Source: RSA11 sp965652565
GTDB taxonomy: Bacteria; Actinomycetota; Thermoleophilia; Solirubrobacterales; 70-9
Length of the DNA stretch: 64,000 bases
Direction of reading: 5' to 3'
Assembly (NCBI GenBank): GCA_965652565.1
Contig: CBFGWL010000002.1
Span: 33,621-97,620, forward strand
Under the pieces are notes generated by a model. It saw only the letters and a program-made list of their open reading frames with translations, did no database searches and had not been told where the DNA came from. The position numbers and the translations under genes are program-made. Position 1 is the first letter of the stretch, and the number at the start of each line of letters is the position of its first letter. This document shows positions 1-7,836 of the stretch, piece by piece.

Positions 1-62
1 TTGGGGGACTCGAAAGGATCTCGGTCTAAGTTCCTTATTTCTAAGTATGTTCACTCTAGCAG

Positions 63-76
63 CGAACACATGTTCT
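63..76 (-). promoter_or_regulatory. LexA-type SOS box
   Basis: The 14-mer CGAACACATGTTCT matches the Gram-positive/actinobacterial SOS consensus CGAACRNRYGTTCG at every fixed position except the last. Bases 49-52 (GTTC) add a lone half-site. No plus-strand gene follows, and the next gene to the right ends at 166 on the minus strand, so the box probably controls a leftward gene that starts just outside the window (lexA or another SOS gene). The match is seen directly; the target is inferred. Confidence 0.7.
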
Positions 77-165
77 TACAACGGGCGCGCTGCGCGGTTA
101 CACCGCACGCCAAAGCGAGCGCCGGTCAGAGGCCGGGCGGCGGCCGCGGGGAGTGGGAGGGCGCG

Positions 166-1230
166 CTACGCGGCTGCCGCGACGCGCTCGAGCCACGCCC
201 GCGGGCTCTCGAGCTCGCTCAGGCTGGGGAGCGCCGCCGGCTCGTCCCAGACGCGGTTGAGGCCCGCGATGCCCGCGCGCTCGGCCACCGCGTCGCAGAA
301 CCGCTTGCCGCGCTCGTACTGCTCGATCTTCATGCCCAGGCCGAGCACCCTGGCGATCGCGTCGGCGAGGCCTGAGCGCTGCGCCCGCCGCGCGTCGAGG
401 TTCGCCCGCATTGCCGCGAGCTCAGGGTTTCCTTCGAGCGCCGCGTCCATCACGTGCTCGGCGTAGCCCTCGAGCACGGACATCGCCGCCTGGATGCGGT
501 CGAGCAGCGCTGCCTGCTGGGGGCCGGCAAGCGCGCGAGCGAGCTCGCCGCGCAGCGCCTTGCCGACCGCCGCGCGCGGGTCGCTGAGCACCAGCCGCTT
601 GAGTCCCCCAGCGATCCGGCCCAGGTCGATGTTCCCCGAAGCGGACTCGATCAGCGAGCGCAAGAGCTCGGCGAGGTGGTCGCGCAGCCACGGCACCGCG
701 GCGAACTGCACGGCGTGCGTCTGCTCGTGGAGCAGGACCCATTCGATGAATCGCGTCTCGCAGGCGCCGATCTGATCGGCGACGGAGCGCGCGTTGGCCG
801 ACACGATCATCAGGCTCGCCGGTCGGTCGGATCCGTCGAGGGCCACGCGCAGCTGCCCGACCACGCGGCGCGCGGCATACCCGATGGCGACGCCCGCCTC
901 GACGCCCGCGGCGGCGCCCATCACGCCGCGCCCAACCGAACCGAGCGGCCCGGGCAGGGCGGCGCCGTCCATGATGCGCTCGAGCGGGGCGGTGAGCCCG
1001 CGCAGGTCCTCGAGGTTGGCGGCGATCCACCGGTGCCGGTCGACCACCTCAGGCGGCGGAGTGGGGCCGCTCGGCTGCAGGCCGGTGTAGGAGAGCACCG
1101 CTTCGAGCGTGCTCTCGCCGATGCGCTTGACCTCGGGATCGCCGAGGACGAGCCTGGTGTGCTGGCCGCCGGCGACCGTGCGCGCGACCTTGCCCGCGAG
1201 TTCCCAGTCGACGGTCGCCCCGGCGCTCAA
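166..1230 (-). CDS. DUF2342-family zincin-like hydrolase (F420-biosynthesis-associated family)
   Basis: Predicted zinc-dependent hydrolase of 354 aa in the DUF2342 family, whose members carry the vague name 'coenzyme F420 biosynthesis-associated'; the substrate is unknown. The zincin motif HEQTH lies at residues 168-172 in a hydrophobic helix, and EGYAEH at 254-259 probably gives the third metal ligand. A Gly/Ala-rich stretch near residues 98-120 may be a helical hairpin. The TTG start at 1230 overlaps the TGA stop of the upstream phosphatase gene (TTGA), so the two are probably translationally coupled; this overlap fixes the start. No F420 pathway gene is visible nearby, so the family name should not be read as a function. 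Confidence 0.85.
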   Translation of the reverse strand: MSAGATVDWELAGKVARTVAGGQHTRLVLGDPEVKRIGESTLEAVLSYTGLQPSGPTPPPEVVDRHRWIAANLEDLRGLTAPLERIMDGAALPGPLGSVGRGVMGAAAGVEAGVAIGYAARRVVGQLRVALDGSDRPASLMIVSANARSVADQIGACETRFIEWVLLHEQTHAVQFAAVPWLRDHLAELLRSLIESASGNIDLGRIAGGLKRLVLSDPRAAVGKALRGELARALAGPQQAALLDRIQAAMSVLEGYAEHVMDAALEGNPELAAMRANLDARRAQRSGLADAIARVLGLGMKIEQYERGKRFCDAVAERAGIAGLNRVWDEPAALPSLSELESPRAWLERVAAAA

Positions 1231-2075
1231 TGGCCCGGGTCTTCGGAGACCCGCTGGGCGGCGATGACCGTGGCGAGCATCTCCTCGTCGTGCGCGGCGG
1301 TCACGCGGTAGCGCGCGTCGAGGTCCAGCGTCGCCTCGTCGAGCGCGTAGCCCTCGAAGTCCAGGACGCCGCCCGCTTCACGGACGAGCAGCTGGGCCGC
1401 CGCTGCGTCAACCGAGCGGCAGCCGCGGGTGCTCAGCATCGCGTCGAGCCGTCCGGTCGCGACGTAGGCCAATGTGATCGCGATCGCTCCGATCGAGCGC
1501 ACCCGATACGCCTTCCCGGCGAGGGCGGCGATCGCCGGCGCGATCGCGCCCGGCTCGGCCGACTCGATGCCGACGACCTCGAGGCCGTGCCCGGGGCCCG
1601 TCGCCGTCACCGGCACGCCGTTGAGCTGGACGCCCTGCCCGCGACGCGCCACGAACTCCTCGCGCGCGCCGAAGTCGTACACGAAGCCGAACTCGACGTC
1701 GGCCATCGTGGGGCCGGAGGCGACGGCGACCGACAGCGCGCAGGACGGGATCGTGCGGCGCAGGTTGAGCGAGCCGTCGATCGGGTCGATCACGACCCAG
1801 CGCGACTCGGGATCGTCGCCGAAGTCGATGGTGCCCCGCTCCTCGGAGACCGCGCGGAAGCTGGCGCCCGCCGCGGCCATGCGCTCGAGCTCGGCGAAGA
1901 CGATGTCCTCGCTGCGGCGATCGAGGACGAGCGAGTGATCGCCGCCCTCGCCAACGCCCTCGAACTCGGTCCGGCCTGCGATCGTGCGGTCTGAGGCCAG
2001 CAGCTCGGCCTGCGCCGCGGTCACGCGCCGCAGGGCCCCCAGCCAGTCCGTGTCCGCCGTCGAGTGCGCAGGCAC
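1227..2075 (-). CDS. Inositol monophosphatase-family phosphatase
   Basis: Mg-dependent phosphatase of the IMPase/FBPase/CysQ superfamily, cytoplasmic. The motif VVIDPIDGSLNLRRTIP carries the metal-binding Asp pair of the family. A second motif, SVDAAAAQL, corresponds to the usual WDxAA but lacks the Trp. Substrate (inositol-P, fructose-1,6-bisphosphate or PAP) cannot be told from sequence. I place the start at GTG 2075, giving 282 aa: TAGAGT at 2088-2083 sits 7 nt before it, which fits a leaderless mRNA. The frame stays open to a GTG at 2141, but that start would run into the promoter of the divergent helicase gene. GTG 2078 is an equally close alternative. Confidence 0.85.
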   Translation of the reverse strand: MPAHSTADTDWLGALRRVTAAQAELLASDRTIAGRTEFEGVGEGGDHSLVLDRRSEDIVFAELERMAAAGASFRAVSEERGTIDFGDDPESRWVVIDPIDGSLNLRRTIPSCALSVAVASGPTMADVEFGFVYDFGAREEFVARRGQGVQLNGVPVTATGPGHGLEVVGIESAEPGAIAPAIAALAGKAYRVRSIGAIAITLAYVATGRLDAMLSTRGCRSVDAAAAQLLVREAGGVLDFEGYALDEATLDLDARYRVTAAHDEEMLATVIAAQRVSEDPGH

Positions 2076-2082
2076 CACATCC

Positions 2083-2088
2083 ACTCTA
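2083..2088 (-). promoter_or_regulatory. -10 element (TAGAGT), leaderless start at 2075
   Basis: TAGAGT on the minus strand is followed by 7 nt and then the GTG at 2075. No Shine-Dalgarno site is present. Confidence 0.45.
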
Positions 2089-2096
2089 TTGCCCAG

Positions 2097-2125
2097 GCTC
2101 AGGCGCGTTAGCGGCGCGCCTGAGC
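2097..2125. promoter_or_regulatory. 11-bp perfect inverted repeat between divergent genes
   Basis: The arms GCTCAGGCGCG (2097-2107) and CGCGCCTGAGC (2115-2125) are exact reverse complements around a 7-nt centre. The repeat lies between the proposed -10 of the phosphatase gene (2088-2083) and the TAGCGT (2129-2134) before the helicase gene. It may be an operator serving both promoters; no regulator is identified. Confidence 0.4.
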
Positions 2126-2150
2126 GGCTAGCGTTGTCCACAGAGGAAGC

Positions 2151-5100
2151 GTGGAGGCTGGCGAGGGAACTGGACAGGGCCTAGGGGCCGAGGCCGTGGC
2201 CGCCCACGAAAGCGGTGCCCTGCTGCTCCTGGGGACGGCCGGGACCGGCCGGACCGAAGCCCTCGTCCGCCGCGCTGCGGCGCTGACCGAGCGCGGGATC
2301 GATCCGCGCACGCTGCTCGTCATCACGCGCGGACGCGCCAATGCCGCGCTCTTACGCCTGCGCATCGAGCGGGCGCTGGGTCACGCGCACGACGAGGTCT
2401 GGGTAGGGACCTACGAGGAGATCGCCGAGCGTCTGCTGCGCGACTACCCGGTCGAGGCGGGCCTCGACCCGTTCTTCGCCACCGTGCGCCCGCCGGAGCG
2501 CCTGGCGCTCATGCTCGACCACCTCGACGAGTTGCCCCTGCGCCGCCACGAGATCCGCGGCAACCCCACGGGCCTGCTGGCTCGGCTGCTGCGCCGGATC
2601 GACCTGCTCAAGCTCGAACGGATCAGCCCCGGGGCGTTGCGCGACTGGGCGCAGGACCGCGAGCGCGCCGCGTCGACGGCCGGGGAGCGCGAGCGCGCCC
2701 GCCAGGAGCTCGAGTTCGCCGAGCTCTACGCCCGCCACGACGCGATCCTGCGCGACAGCGGCTGCCTCGACGACGGCGAACTGGTCCTTGTGGCCGGGCG
2801 CTTGCTCGGGAGCCGGGCGGACGTCGCCGAGGACGTGGCCGCGCGCTTCGCGCACGTGCTCGTCGACGAACTCGAGGATGCCTGCGGCGCCCACCTCGCG
2901 CTGCTCGCCGGGGCGACCCCGGGCGCGGCGAGCGTGGTTGCGAGTTGTGACCCGGCGCAGGCCGTGCGCCGCACGCGCGGCGCGGGCGAGGCGTCGCTGG
3001 GGGTCTTCCGCCGCTTGCATCCCGACGCCCGCGAGGTCACGCTCGCCGCGCCGCGCCGCCACGGCGGAGAAGTGACCACGGTCGTGAGCGCCGTCGCCGG
3101 CGAGATCCCCGGGGCGCTCGGCGTCGAGCGAGCCGCCGGGGCCGGGGAGGGCGTTCGCTTCTGGCGTTGCGCCGGGGAGCGGGCGCAGGCCCAGGCCGCG
3201 GCGCGTGAGATCGAGCAGCTTCTCGCCGGCGGGGACGTGCCGGCCGAGCGGGTTGGCGTGGTGGTGAGCTCCGGATGGCGGGAGGGGCGGTTGGTCGCCG
3301 CGGCCCTGGAGGAGCGCAGCGTGCCGTTTCGCTTCGCCGGCGACGCGGCGTTCTTCGGGCGCCCGGAGGTGCGCGACGTCCTGGCCTGGCTGCGGATGCT
3401 CGCCGACCCCAACGACGCCGCCGCCGTGGTCCGCGCGCTCACGCGCCCGCCGACCGAACTGCGCTCCGGCGATCTGGCGCGCGTCACCACGATCGCCCGG
3501 CGGCGCAAGCTCGACATGGTCGCGGCGCTCGAGGCCGCGCTGGAGAGCCCGCAGCTGCGCCCCGAGGCACGCGATCGCATCCAGGGGTTCCTGAAGCTCC
3601 AGCGTTCCGCGGCGAACGCGCTCGAGGCGATGCGCGCCGACGTCTTCGTGCGCCGGCTGATCGAGCGGATCGGGCTGCGCCGCCAGCGCCTGTTCGCGGC
3701 CACGCCGGAGGCGGCGGAGCGCCTCGTGAACCTCTCCCGCCTGGCGGAGCTCGCCGCGGAGTGGTCCCAGCGCGTTCCGCGCGGGTCCGTGCGCGACTTC
3801 GTGCGCCACATCACCGCGATCGCCGACGCTGGGGAGCTGGGTCACGACGACGGCGGCGCGCCGGTCGCGGGCGCCGTCGTCCTCGCCGAGCCGGAGCAGG
3901 TCAAGGGCCTCGAGTTCGATCACCTGTACCTGCTCGGGCTCGGGGAGGGCTGCCTTGGCGGCGCGCCGTGGGAGGACCGCGCCATCCCCGACGAGCTGTT
4001 GGAGGAGCCGCTGCCGCCCGCCGACGACGCGGCGGTCGCGCGCAAGCGGGCGATGCTCGCCTACGTCGCGATGAGCCGAGCCGCGAAGACGCTCGTGCTC
4101 TCGTGGCCCGACGAGCCTGACCGTGCCGCGGCCCCGGCGCACTTCTACGAGGCCGCCCGCGTGGCGCTCGGCGCCGAGGAGGAGGTGCACGAGGAGGAGG
4201 TCTTCGGGCCGGCCGAGGGGCTCCACGCCACCTACCGGATGATTCGCGACGAGGTGCTGGAGAGCTCCTGGCGCGCGGGCTCGGCGCTCTCGGAGATGCG
4301 GCTCGACACGGTCGAGGACGTGACCGCCGCGGTCACCCGCTACCTCGAGCTCATCAAGCTCGCCGCGCTCCTGCAGCGCCCCGGCGACGAGCCCGCCCGC
4401 GACGTGCTCGCCGCGCTCAACGAGGCGCTCGGCCGCGTGGCGACCCCCGAGCAGCGCGCGGCGCTCGAGGCCTCGGCGCTCGACCAGTACGTGCTGGGCG
4501 AGGAGCGCGAGCGCGACGCGCGTCGCGAGCTGGTCGCGGCCCGGCGCGAGCCCTCGCTCGAGCGCTTCATCCCGCGCCGCGACGGCGGCCTCGCGCTGTC
4601 GGCCTCCGACCTCGACCTCTACCGGACGTGCCCGCTCAAGTACAAGTTCGCGCGCGTCTTCGCGATCCCGCAGGAGCCGACGATCAACCAGCGCTTCGGG
4701 ATCCTCATCCACAACGTGCTGGAGCGCTTCCACGCCGAGGAGCTCCGGGGAACCGAGACCGGCGCCCAGCGCGCGGGCACGCTCGACCGCCTGCTCTCGC
4801 TCTTTGAGGCGGGCTGGCGACGTCAGGGCTTCGGCTCCTCGGACGACGAGCTGCAGTACCGCGACCGGGCGGTCGCGGCGCTCGCCCGATACCACGAGCG
4901 GCACCTGCGCGCCGAGTCGCGGCCCGTGTGGCTCGAGCGGCGCTTCGCCTTCGCGATCGGCCCGCACCAGCTGCGCGGCCGGGTGGACCGCATCGACCAG
5001 CTCCCGGGCGGCGAGTACGAGCTCATCGACTACAAGACCGGCGACCGCCGCCCGGCCGAGCTCGCCGACGACCTTCAGCTCGCGCTCTACAGGGTCGCGG

Positions 5101-5324
5101 CCCGCGAGGCGTGGGAGCTCGACGCGACCTTCGGCAGCTACTGGTATGTGCTCTCCGACGAACGGGTCCCGGTGCCGGCCGCCGACGACGACACGGAGCG
5201 CGTCGAGCGCACCGTGTTCGAGGTGGCGGCGGGCGTCGAGGCACAGGACTTCGAGCCCAAGCCGTCGTACGAGATCTGCAGCTGGTGCGACTACCGGTTG
5301 ATCTGCCCGGCCAGCGAGGCGTAG
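2151..5324 (+). CDS. UvrD-like helicase fused to RecB-type Fe-S nuclease, with substituted Walker A lysine
   Basis: Large (1057 aa) SF1 helicase/nuclease related to AdnA/AdnB, AddB and PcrA, expected to act in DNA end processing. Helicase motifs are recognisable: GTAGTGRT (28-35), DELED (239-243), CDPAQAVRRTRGA (motif III region), EQVKGLEFD (motif V) and LAYVAMSRA (motif VI). The Walker A lysine is Arg34 (codon CGG), and motif II reads DELE instead of DExQ, so the motor may be weak or inactive. The C-terminal nuclease has GRVDRID and IDYKTG (about 943-965). Four Cys, one in RTCPLKYKF (about 827) and three in CSWCDYRLIC (about 1043-1053), match the Fe-S staple of AddB/AdnB nucleases. The GTG start at 2151 follows an AGGAAG placed too close for normal use; GTG 2196 is an alternative. 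No obvious partner subunit is adjacent. Confidence 0.85.
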   Translation: MEAGEGTGQGLGAEAVAAHESGALLLLGTAGTGRTEALVRRAAALTERGIDPRTLLVITRGRANAALLRLRIERALGHAHDEVWVGTYEEIAERLLRDYPVEAGLDPFFATVRPPERLALMLDHLDELPLRRHEIRGNPTGLLARLLRRIDLLKLERISPGALRDWAQDRERAASTAGERERARQELEFAELYARHDAILRDSGCLDDGELVLVAGRLLGSRADVAEDVAARFAHVLVDELEDACGAHLALLAGATPGAASVVASCDPAQAVRRTRGAGEASLGVFRRLHPDAREVTLAAPRRHGGEVTTVVSAVAGEIPGALGVERAAGAGEGVRFWRCAGERAQAQAAAREIEQLLAGGDVPAERVGVVVSSGWREGRLVAAALEERSVPFRFAGDAAFFGRPEVRDVLAWLRMLADPNDAAAVVRALTRPPTELRSGDLARVTTIARRRKLDMVAALEAALESPQLRPEARDRIQGFLKLQRSAANALEAMRADVFVRRLIERIGLRRQRLFAATPEAAERLVNLSRLAELAAEWSQRVPRGSVRDFVRHITAIADAGELGHDDGGAPVAGAVVLAEPEQVKGLEFDHLYLLGLGEGCLGGAPWEDRAIPDELLEEPLPPADDAAVARKRAMLAYVAMSRAAKTLVLSWPDEPDRAAAPAHFYEAARVALGAEEEVHEEEVFGPAEGLHATYRMIRDEVLESSWRAGSALSEMRLDTVEDVTAAVTRYLELIKLAALLQRPGDEPARDVLAALNEALGRVATPEQRAALEASALDQYVLGEERERDARRELVAARREPSLERFIPRRDGGLALSASDLDLYRTCPLKYKFARVFAIPQEPTINQRFGILIHNVLERFHAEELRGTETGAQRAGTLDRLLSLFEAGWRRQGFGSSDDELQYRDRAVAALARYHERHLRAESRPVWLERRFAFAIGPHQLRGRVDRIDQLPGGEYELIDYKTGDRRPAELADDLQLALYRVAAREAWELDATFGSYWYVLSDERVPVPAADDDTERVERTVFEVAAGVEAQDFEPKPSYEICSWCDYRLICPASEA

Positions 5325-5397
5325 TCGCCGATCGCCCGTCGCCAGTCTCGGCCCAGCCGCGCCGAGCGCTCAGACCGGCGACCGGCGCCCGCGCGAG

Positions 5398-6285
5398 CTA
5401 CTGACCCGCATCGGGATCGTCCGTGCGCTGCCGCAGGTAGCGCTGGAACTCGCGCGCGATCGCGTCGCCCGAGGGGACGTCGCCGCCCAGCGGGAGATCG
5501 TCCTCCTCGGACTGCTCGGCTTCGAGGCGGCGCACGAGCTCCTCGATCTCGGGGTTGGCGGCGACCGCCCGGTCGATCTGGCGCTCGAAGCGCTCCATCG
5601 CGTCCTCCAGCTCGGATGCCTCGATCGCCACGCCGGTGAGCCCCTCCAGGCGCCGCAGGAGGGCGAGGGCCGCCTTCGGGTTGGGCACCGCCGCCACGTA
5701 GTGAGGGATCGCGGCCCAGAGGCTGGCCGCCGGGATGCCGCGCTGGCGGCACTCCTCGTGCAGCACGCCGACGATGCCCGTCGGCCCCTCGTAACTCGAG
5801 CGCTGCATGCCGAGCCTGTCGACGAGGGACTCGTCGCTCGCCAGCCCCGTGACGGGCACGGGCCGGGTGTGGGCGACGTCGGCGATGAGCGAGCCCAGGC
5901 TCACGAACATCTCTACGCCGAGGCGCTGGGCCGCGTCGATGATCTCCCGGGAGAAGGTGCGCCAGCGCAGGTTCGGCTCGAGCCCGCTGAGCAGCACCAG
6001 GTCGTGCTCGGCGTTCGGCCCGCCGCGCGCGACCACGAGCGTGTTCGAGGGCCAGTCGATCCGCCGCGTCAGCCCCTCGACGAGGCGGATCGTCGGCCGG
6101 TTCACCTGGAAGTCGTAGAACTCCTCGGGATCAAGCTTCGCCGTGATCTCCGAATCGAGGCTCGCGGCGACGGCCTCGATCGCGGTGGTTGCGGCGCTGG
6201 CTGCGTCGTTCCAGCCCGCGAACGCACAGACGAGGATCGGGGACCGCAGTTCGGGCGGCTCGGCCTCCCAGTGCACGTGGCTCAC
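5398..6285 (-). CDS. PAC2-family protein
   Basis: 295-aa protein of the PAC2 (DUF75) family, named for eukaryotic proteasome assembly chaperone 2. Actinobacterial members are common but mostly uncharacterised. The N-terminal part (CAFAGWNDAASAAT, then DFQVNRPTIRL) is typical, followed by a Rossmann-like stretch with SLGSLIADVAHTRPVPVTG. The C-terminal 80 residues are acidic and probably coiled-coil (ERFERQIDRAV onward). The GTG start at 6285 lies 6 nt after a TAGGCT -10 hexamer and has no Shine-Dalgarno site. It is divergent from the OB-HD gene. A link to a proteasome is not supported by anything in this window. Confidence 0.88.
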   Translation of the reverse strand: MSHVHWEAEPPELRSPILVCAFAGWNDAASAATTAIEAVAASLDSEITAKLDPEEFYDFQVNRPTIRLVEGLTRRIDWPSNTLVVARGGPNAEHDLVLLSGLEPNLRWRTFSREIIDAAQRLGVEMFVSLGSLIADVAHTRPVPVTGLASDESLVDRLGMQRSSYEGPTGIVGVLHEECRQRGIPAASLWAAIPHYVAAVPNPKAALALLRRLEGLTGVAIEASELEDAMERFERQIDRAVAANPEIEELVRRLEAEQSEEDDLPLGGDVPSGDAIAREFQRYLRQRTDDPDAGQ

Positions 6286-6291
6286 GCGGCG

Positions 6292-6297
6292 AGCCTA
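6292..6297 (-). promoter_or_regulatory. -10 element (TAGGCT), leaderless PAC2 gene
   Basis: TAGGCT on the minus strand ends 6 nt before the GTG start at 6285, with no Shine-Dalgarno site. Confidence 0.5.
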
Positions 6298-6345
6298 GTA
6301 CACGCGTGGCCGATCGCCGTCCGCGCCCATGGTCAAGATCGAGAT

Positions 6346-7275
6346 ATGGCGGAAGCAGTGACGGCGCCGGGTGGACCGGCGGCCAACGAGACGCGGCCCG
6401 GCGCGATCGGCGGGCTGCGCGCGGGGCAGCGGTTCGAGGGCCGCTACGCCTGCGCGCGGAAGGACCGCCTCACCGCGCGCAACGGCTCGACCTACCTCGC
6501 GCTCGAGCTGCGCGACCGGACCGGGAGCCTGCCCGCGCGCGTCTTTCGCGACGTCGATCGCATCGGCCTGCGCTTCGAGGCCGGCGACGCGGTGTGGGTG
6601 CGCGGTCGCACCGAGCGCTTCCGCGGCGAGCTGGTCGCCGAGCTCGAGGACGTCCGCGCGCTCGAGGCCGGGACCTACGATCCGGCCGAGTTTCTGCCGG
6701 CGGCATACCGCTCGGTCGAGGAGCTCGAGGGGTTCCTCGAGCACCTGATCCGCGAGGTCCACGACCCCGGCCTCCGCGCCGTCGTTGAGGCGCTGCTGCT
6801 CGACGGCCCGGTGGCCGCCGAGTTCCGCCGCGCACCGTGCACGCGCGCCGGCCACCACGCGTACCTGGGCGGGTTGCTCGAGCACACCGTTGCGGTCGGC
6901 ACGCTCGTCCTGGAGACCTGCCAGCTGCACCCGCGGCTCAACTCGGACCTACTGATGGCCGCGGCGCTCCTGCACGACATCGGCAAGACGCGCGAGTTCA
7001 CCTACGGGGCCGAGTTCGGGATCTCCGACGAGGGGCGCTTGCTCGGCCACCTCACCCTCGGCGCGCAGCTGATCACGCCCGCCGCCAAGGCCCTGCCCGC
7101 GGAGCAGCGCCTGGCGCTCCTGCACTGCGTGCTCTCCCACCACGGGCCGGACGCAGCGGGCAACCGGCCGCGGGGTTCGTCGAGTGGTTTCGGCTCGCCC
7201 GAGGCGCTCGCGCTCTACCGCCTGAACGCCCTCGACGCCTCGGTCAAGGGCGCGCTGGAGCACGGCCGCCTCTAG
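6346..7275 (+). CDS. OB-fold plus HD-domain phosphohydrolase (YhaM-like)
   Basis: 309-aa cytoplasmic protein with an N-terminal OB-fold (about 26-105, with RYACARKDRLTARNG and ELRDRTGSLPARVF) and a C-terminal HD domain (about 165-290). HD residues include H170/H171, LLEH ending at H180, and LLHDIGK with the H210-D211 metal pair; HCVLSHHG follows. This is the domain order of the YhaM/CBF1 3'-5' exoribonuclease family, so RNA or DNA trimming is likely, though unproven. The start is the ATG at 6346. The frame is open far upstream into the antisense of the PAC2 gene, which I reject. It is transcribed toward the two TSUP genes, with a repeat region between. Confidence 0.82.
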   Translation: MAEAVTAPGGPAANETRPGAIGGLRAGQRFEGRYACARKDRLTARNGSTYLALELRDRTGSLPARVFRDVDRIGLRFEAGDAVWVRGRTERFRGELVAELEDVRALEAGTYDPAEFLPAAYRSVEELEGFLEHLIREVHDPGLRAVVEALLLDGPVAAEFRRAPCTRAGHHAYLGGLLEHTVAVGTLVLETCQLHPRLNSDLLMAAALLHDIGKTREFTYGAEFGISDEGRLLGHLTLGAQLITPAAKALPAEQRLALLHCVLSHHGPDAAGNRPRGSSSGFGSPEALALYRLNALDASVKGALEHGRL

Positions 7276-7290
7276 GCACGAGCCGCGCAG

Positions 7291-7440
7291 TCGCGAGAAC
7301 GCTCCCCGCGAAAGCGCAGTTACGACGACGGGATCGTCGCGATCGCGCACTCGCGAGATCGGGGTTCGCGAGTACGCAGTTACGACGATGGGGTCGTCTC
7401 TATCGCGTACTCGCGAGGTTGCGGTTCGCGAGTGCGCGGT
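7291..7440. repeat. 60-bp tandem repeat, about 2.5 copies, with internal inverted repeats
   Basis: Two full copies (7321-7380 and 7381-7440) differ at few positions, and a diverged half copy (7291-7320) precedes them. Each full copy holds the exact inverted repeat ACTCGCGA-N9-TCGCGAGT (arms 7349-7356/7366-7373 and 7409-7416/7426-7433). The repeat fills the gap between two convergent genes, and its end overlaps the TAA stop of the TSUP gene at 7442-7440. It could act as a doubled bidirectional terminator; there are no U-tracts. There is no sign of a CRISPR, since the period is contiguous with no variable spacers. Confidence 0.85.
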
Positions 7441-7814
7441 TACGACGTGGGCGTGCGCAGCGCCCGCACGACGAGCTGCGCCGCGATCGCGAGCGCGAGG
7501 ATCGCGAAGGCCACCTCGAGCGTGCGCTCGGGAACCTCGTTGGCGACGATCACACCGATCGCGACACCGGCGATCGAGAGCAGGCCGATGATCGCGGCGT
7601 CTCCGAGCCGCACGTTGCCGTAGCGCCGCTGCCGCCAGGTGCCCGCGAGCGCGACGATGATGATCGCGAGCAGCGACGTCGCCTCCGCGCGCACCTGCGG
7701 TTCGTCGAGGAAGATCACGAGCGCGGGCACGAACAGCACGCCGCCGCCCACGCCGACGAGGCCGCCCAGCAGGCCGCCGGCGAGGCCGAAGAGGGCCGCG
7801 AGGATCAGCTCCAT
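7440..7814 (-). CDS. Half-size TSUP (TauE/SafE) membrane protein
   Basis: 124-aa integral membrane protein matching one half of the TSUP/TauE-SafE family. It starts with the glycine-rich family motif GLLGGLVGVGGGVLFVP (about 14-30) and has about four hydrophobic segments; a conserved RRYGNV loop joins segments 2 and 3. Full TSUP transporters are usually about 250 aa with two such halves. Here the second half is encoded by the gene just upstream, 22 nt away on the same strand. The pair probably forms one transporter for an organosulfur or anionic compound; substrate not predictable. Confidence 0.85.
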   Translation of the reverse strand: MELILAALFGLAGGLLGGLVGVGGGVLFVPALVIFLDEPQVRAEATSLLAIIIVALAGTWRQRRYGNVRLGDAAIIGLLSIAGVAIGVIVANEVPERTLEVAFAILALAIAAQLVVRALRTPTS

Positions 7815-7836
7815 CGGTGTCCTCCGTCGCGCGCGC

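Noticed and set aside
2352..4967. Minus-strand open frame of about 870 codons opposite the helicase-nuclease
   Set aside because: No recognisable motif, and the plus-strand frame has clear helicase and nuclease motifs throughout.
7291..7440. CRISPR-like array
   Set aside because: The 60-bp units abut without variable spacers and there are only about 2.5 copies; no cas genes are in the window.
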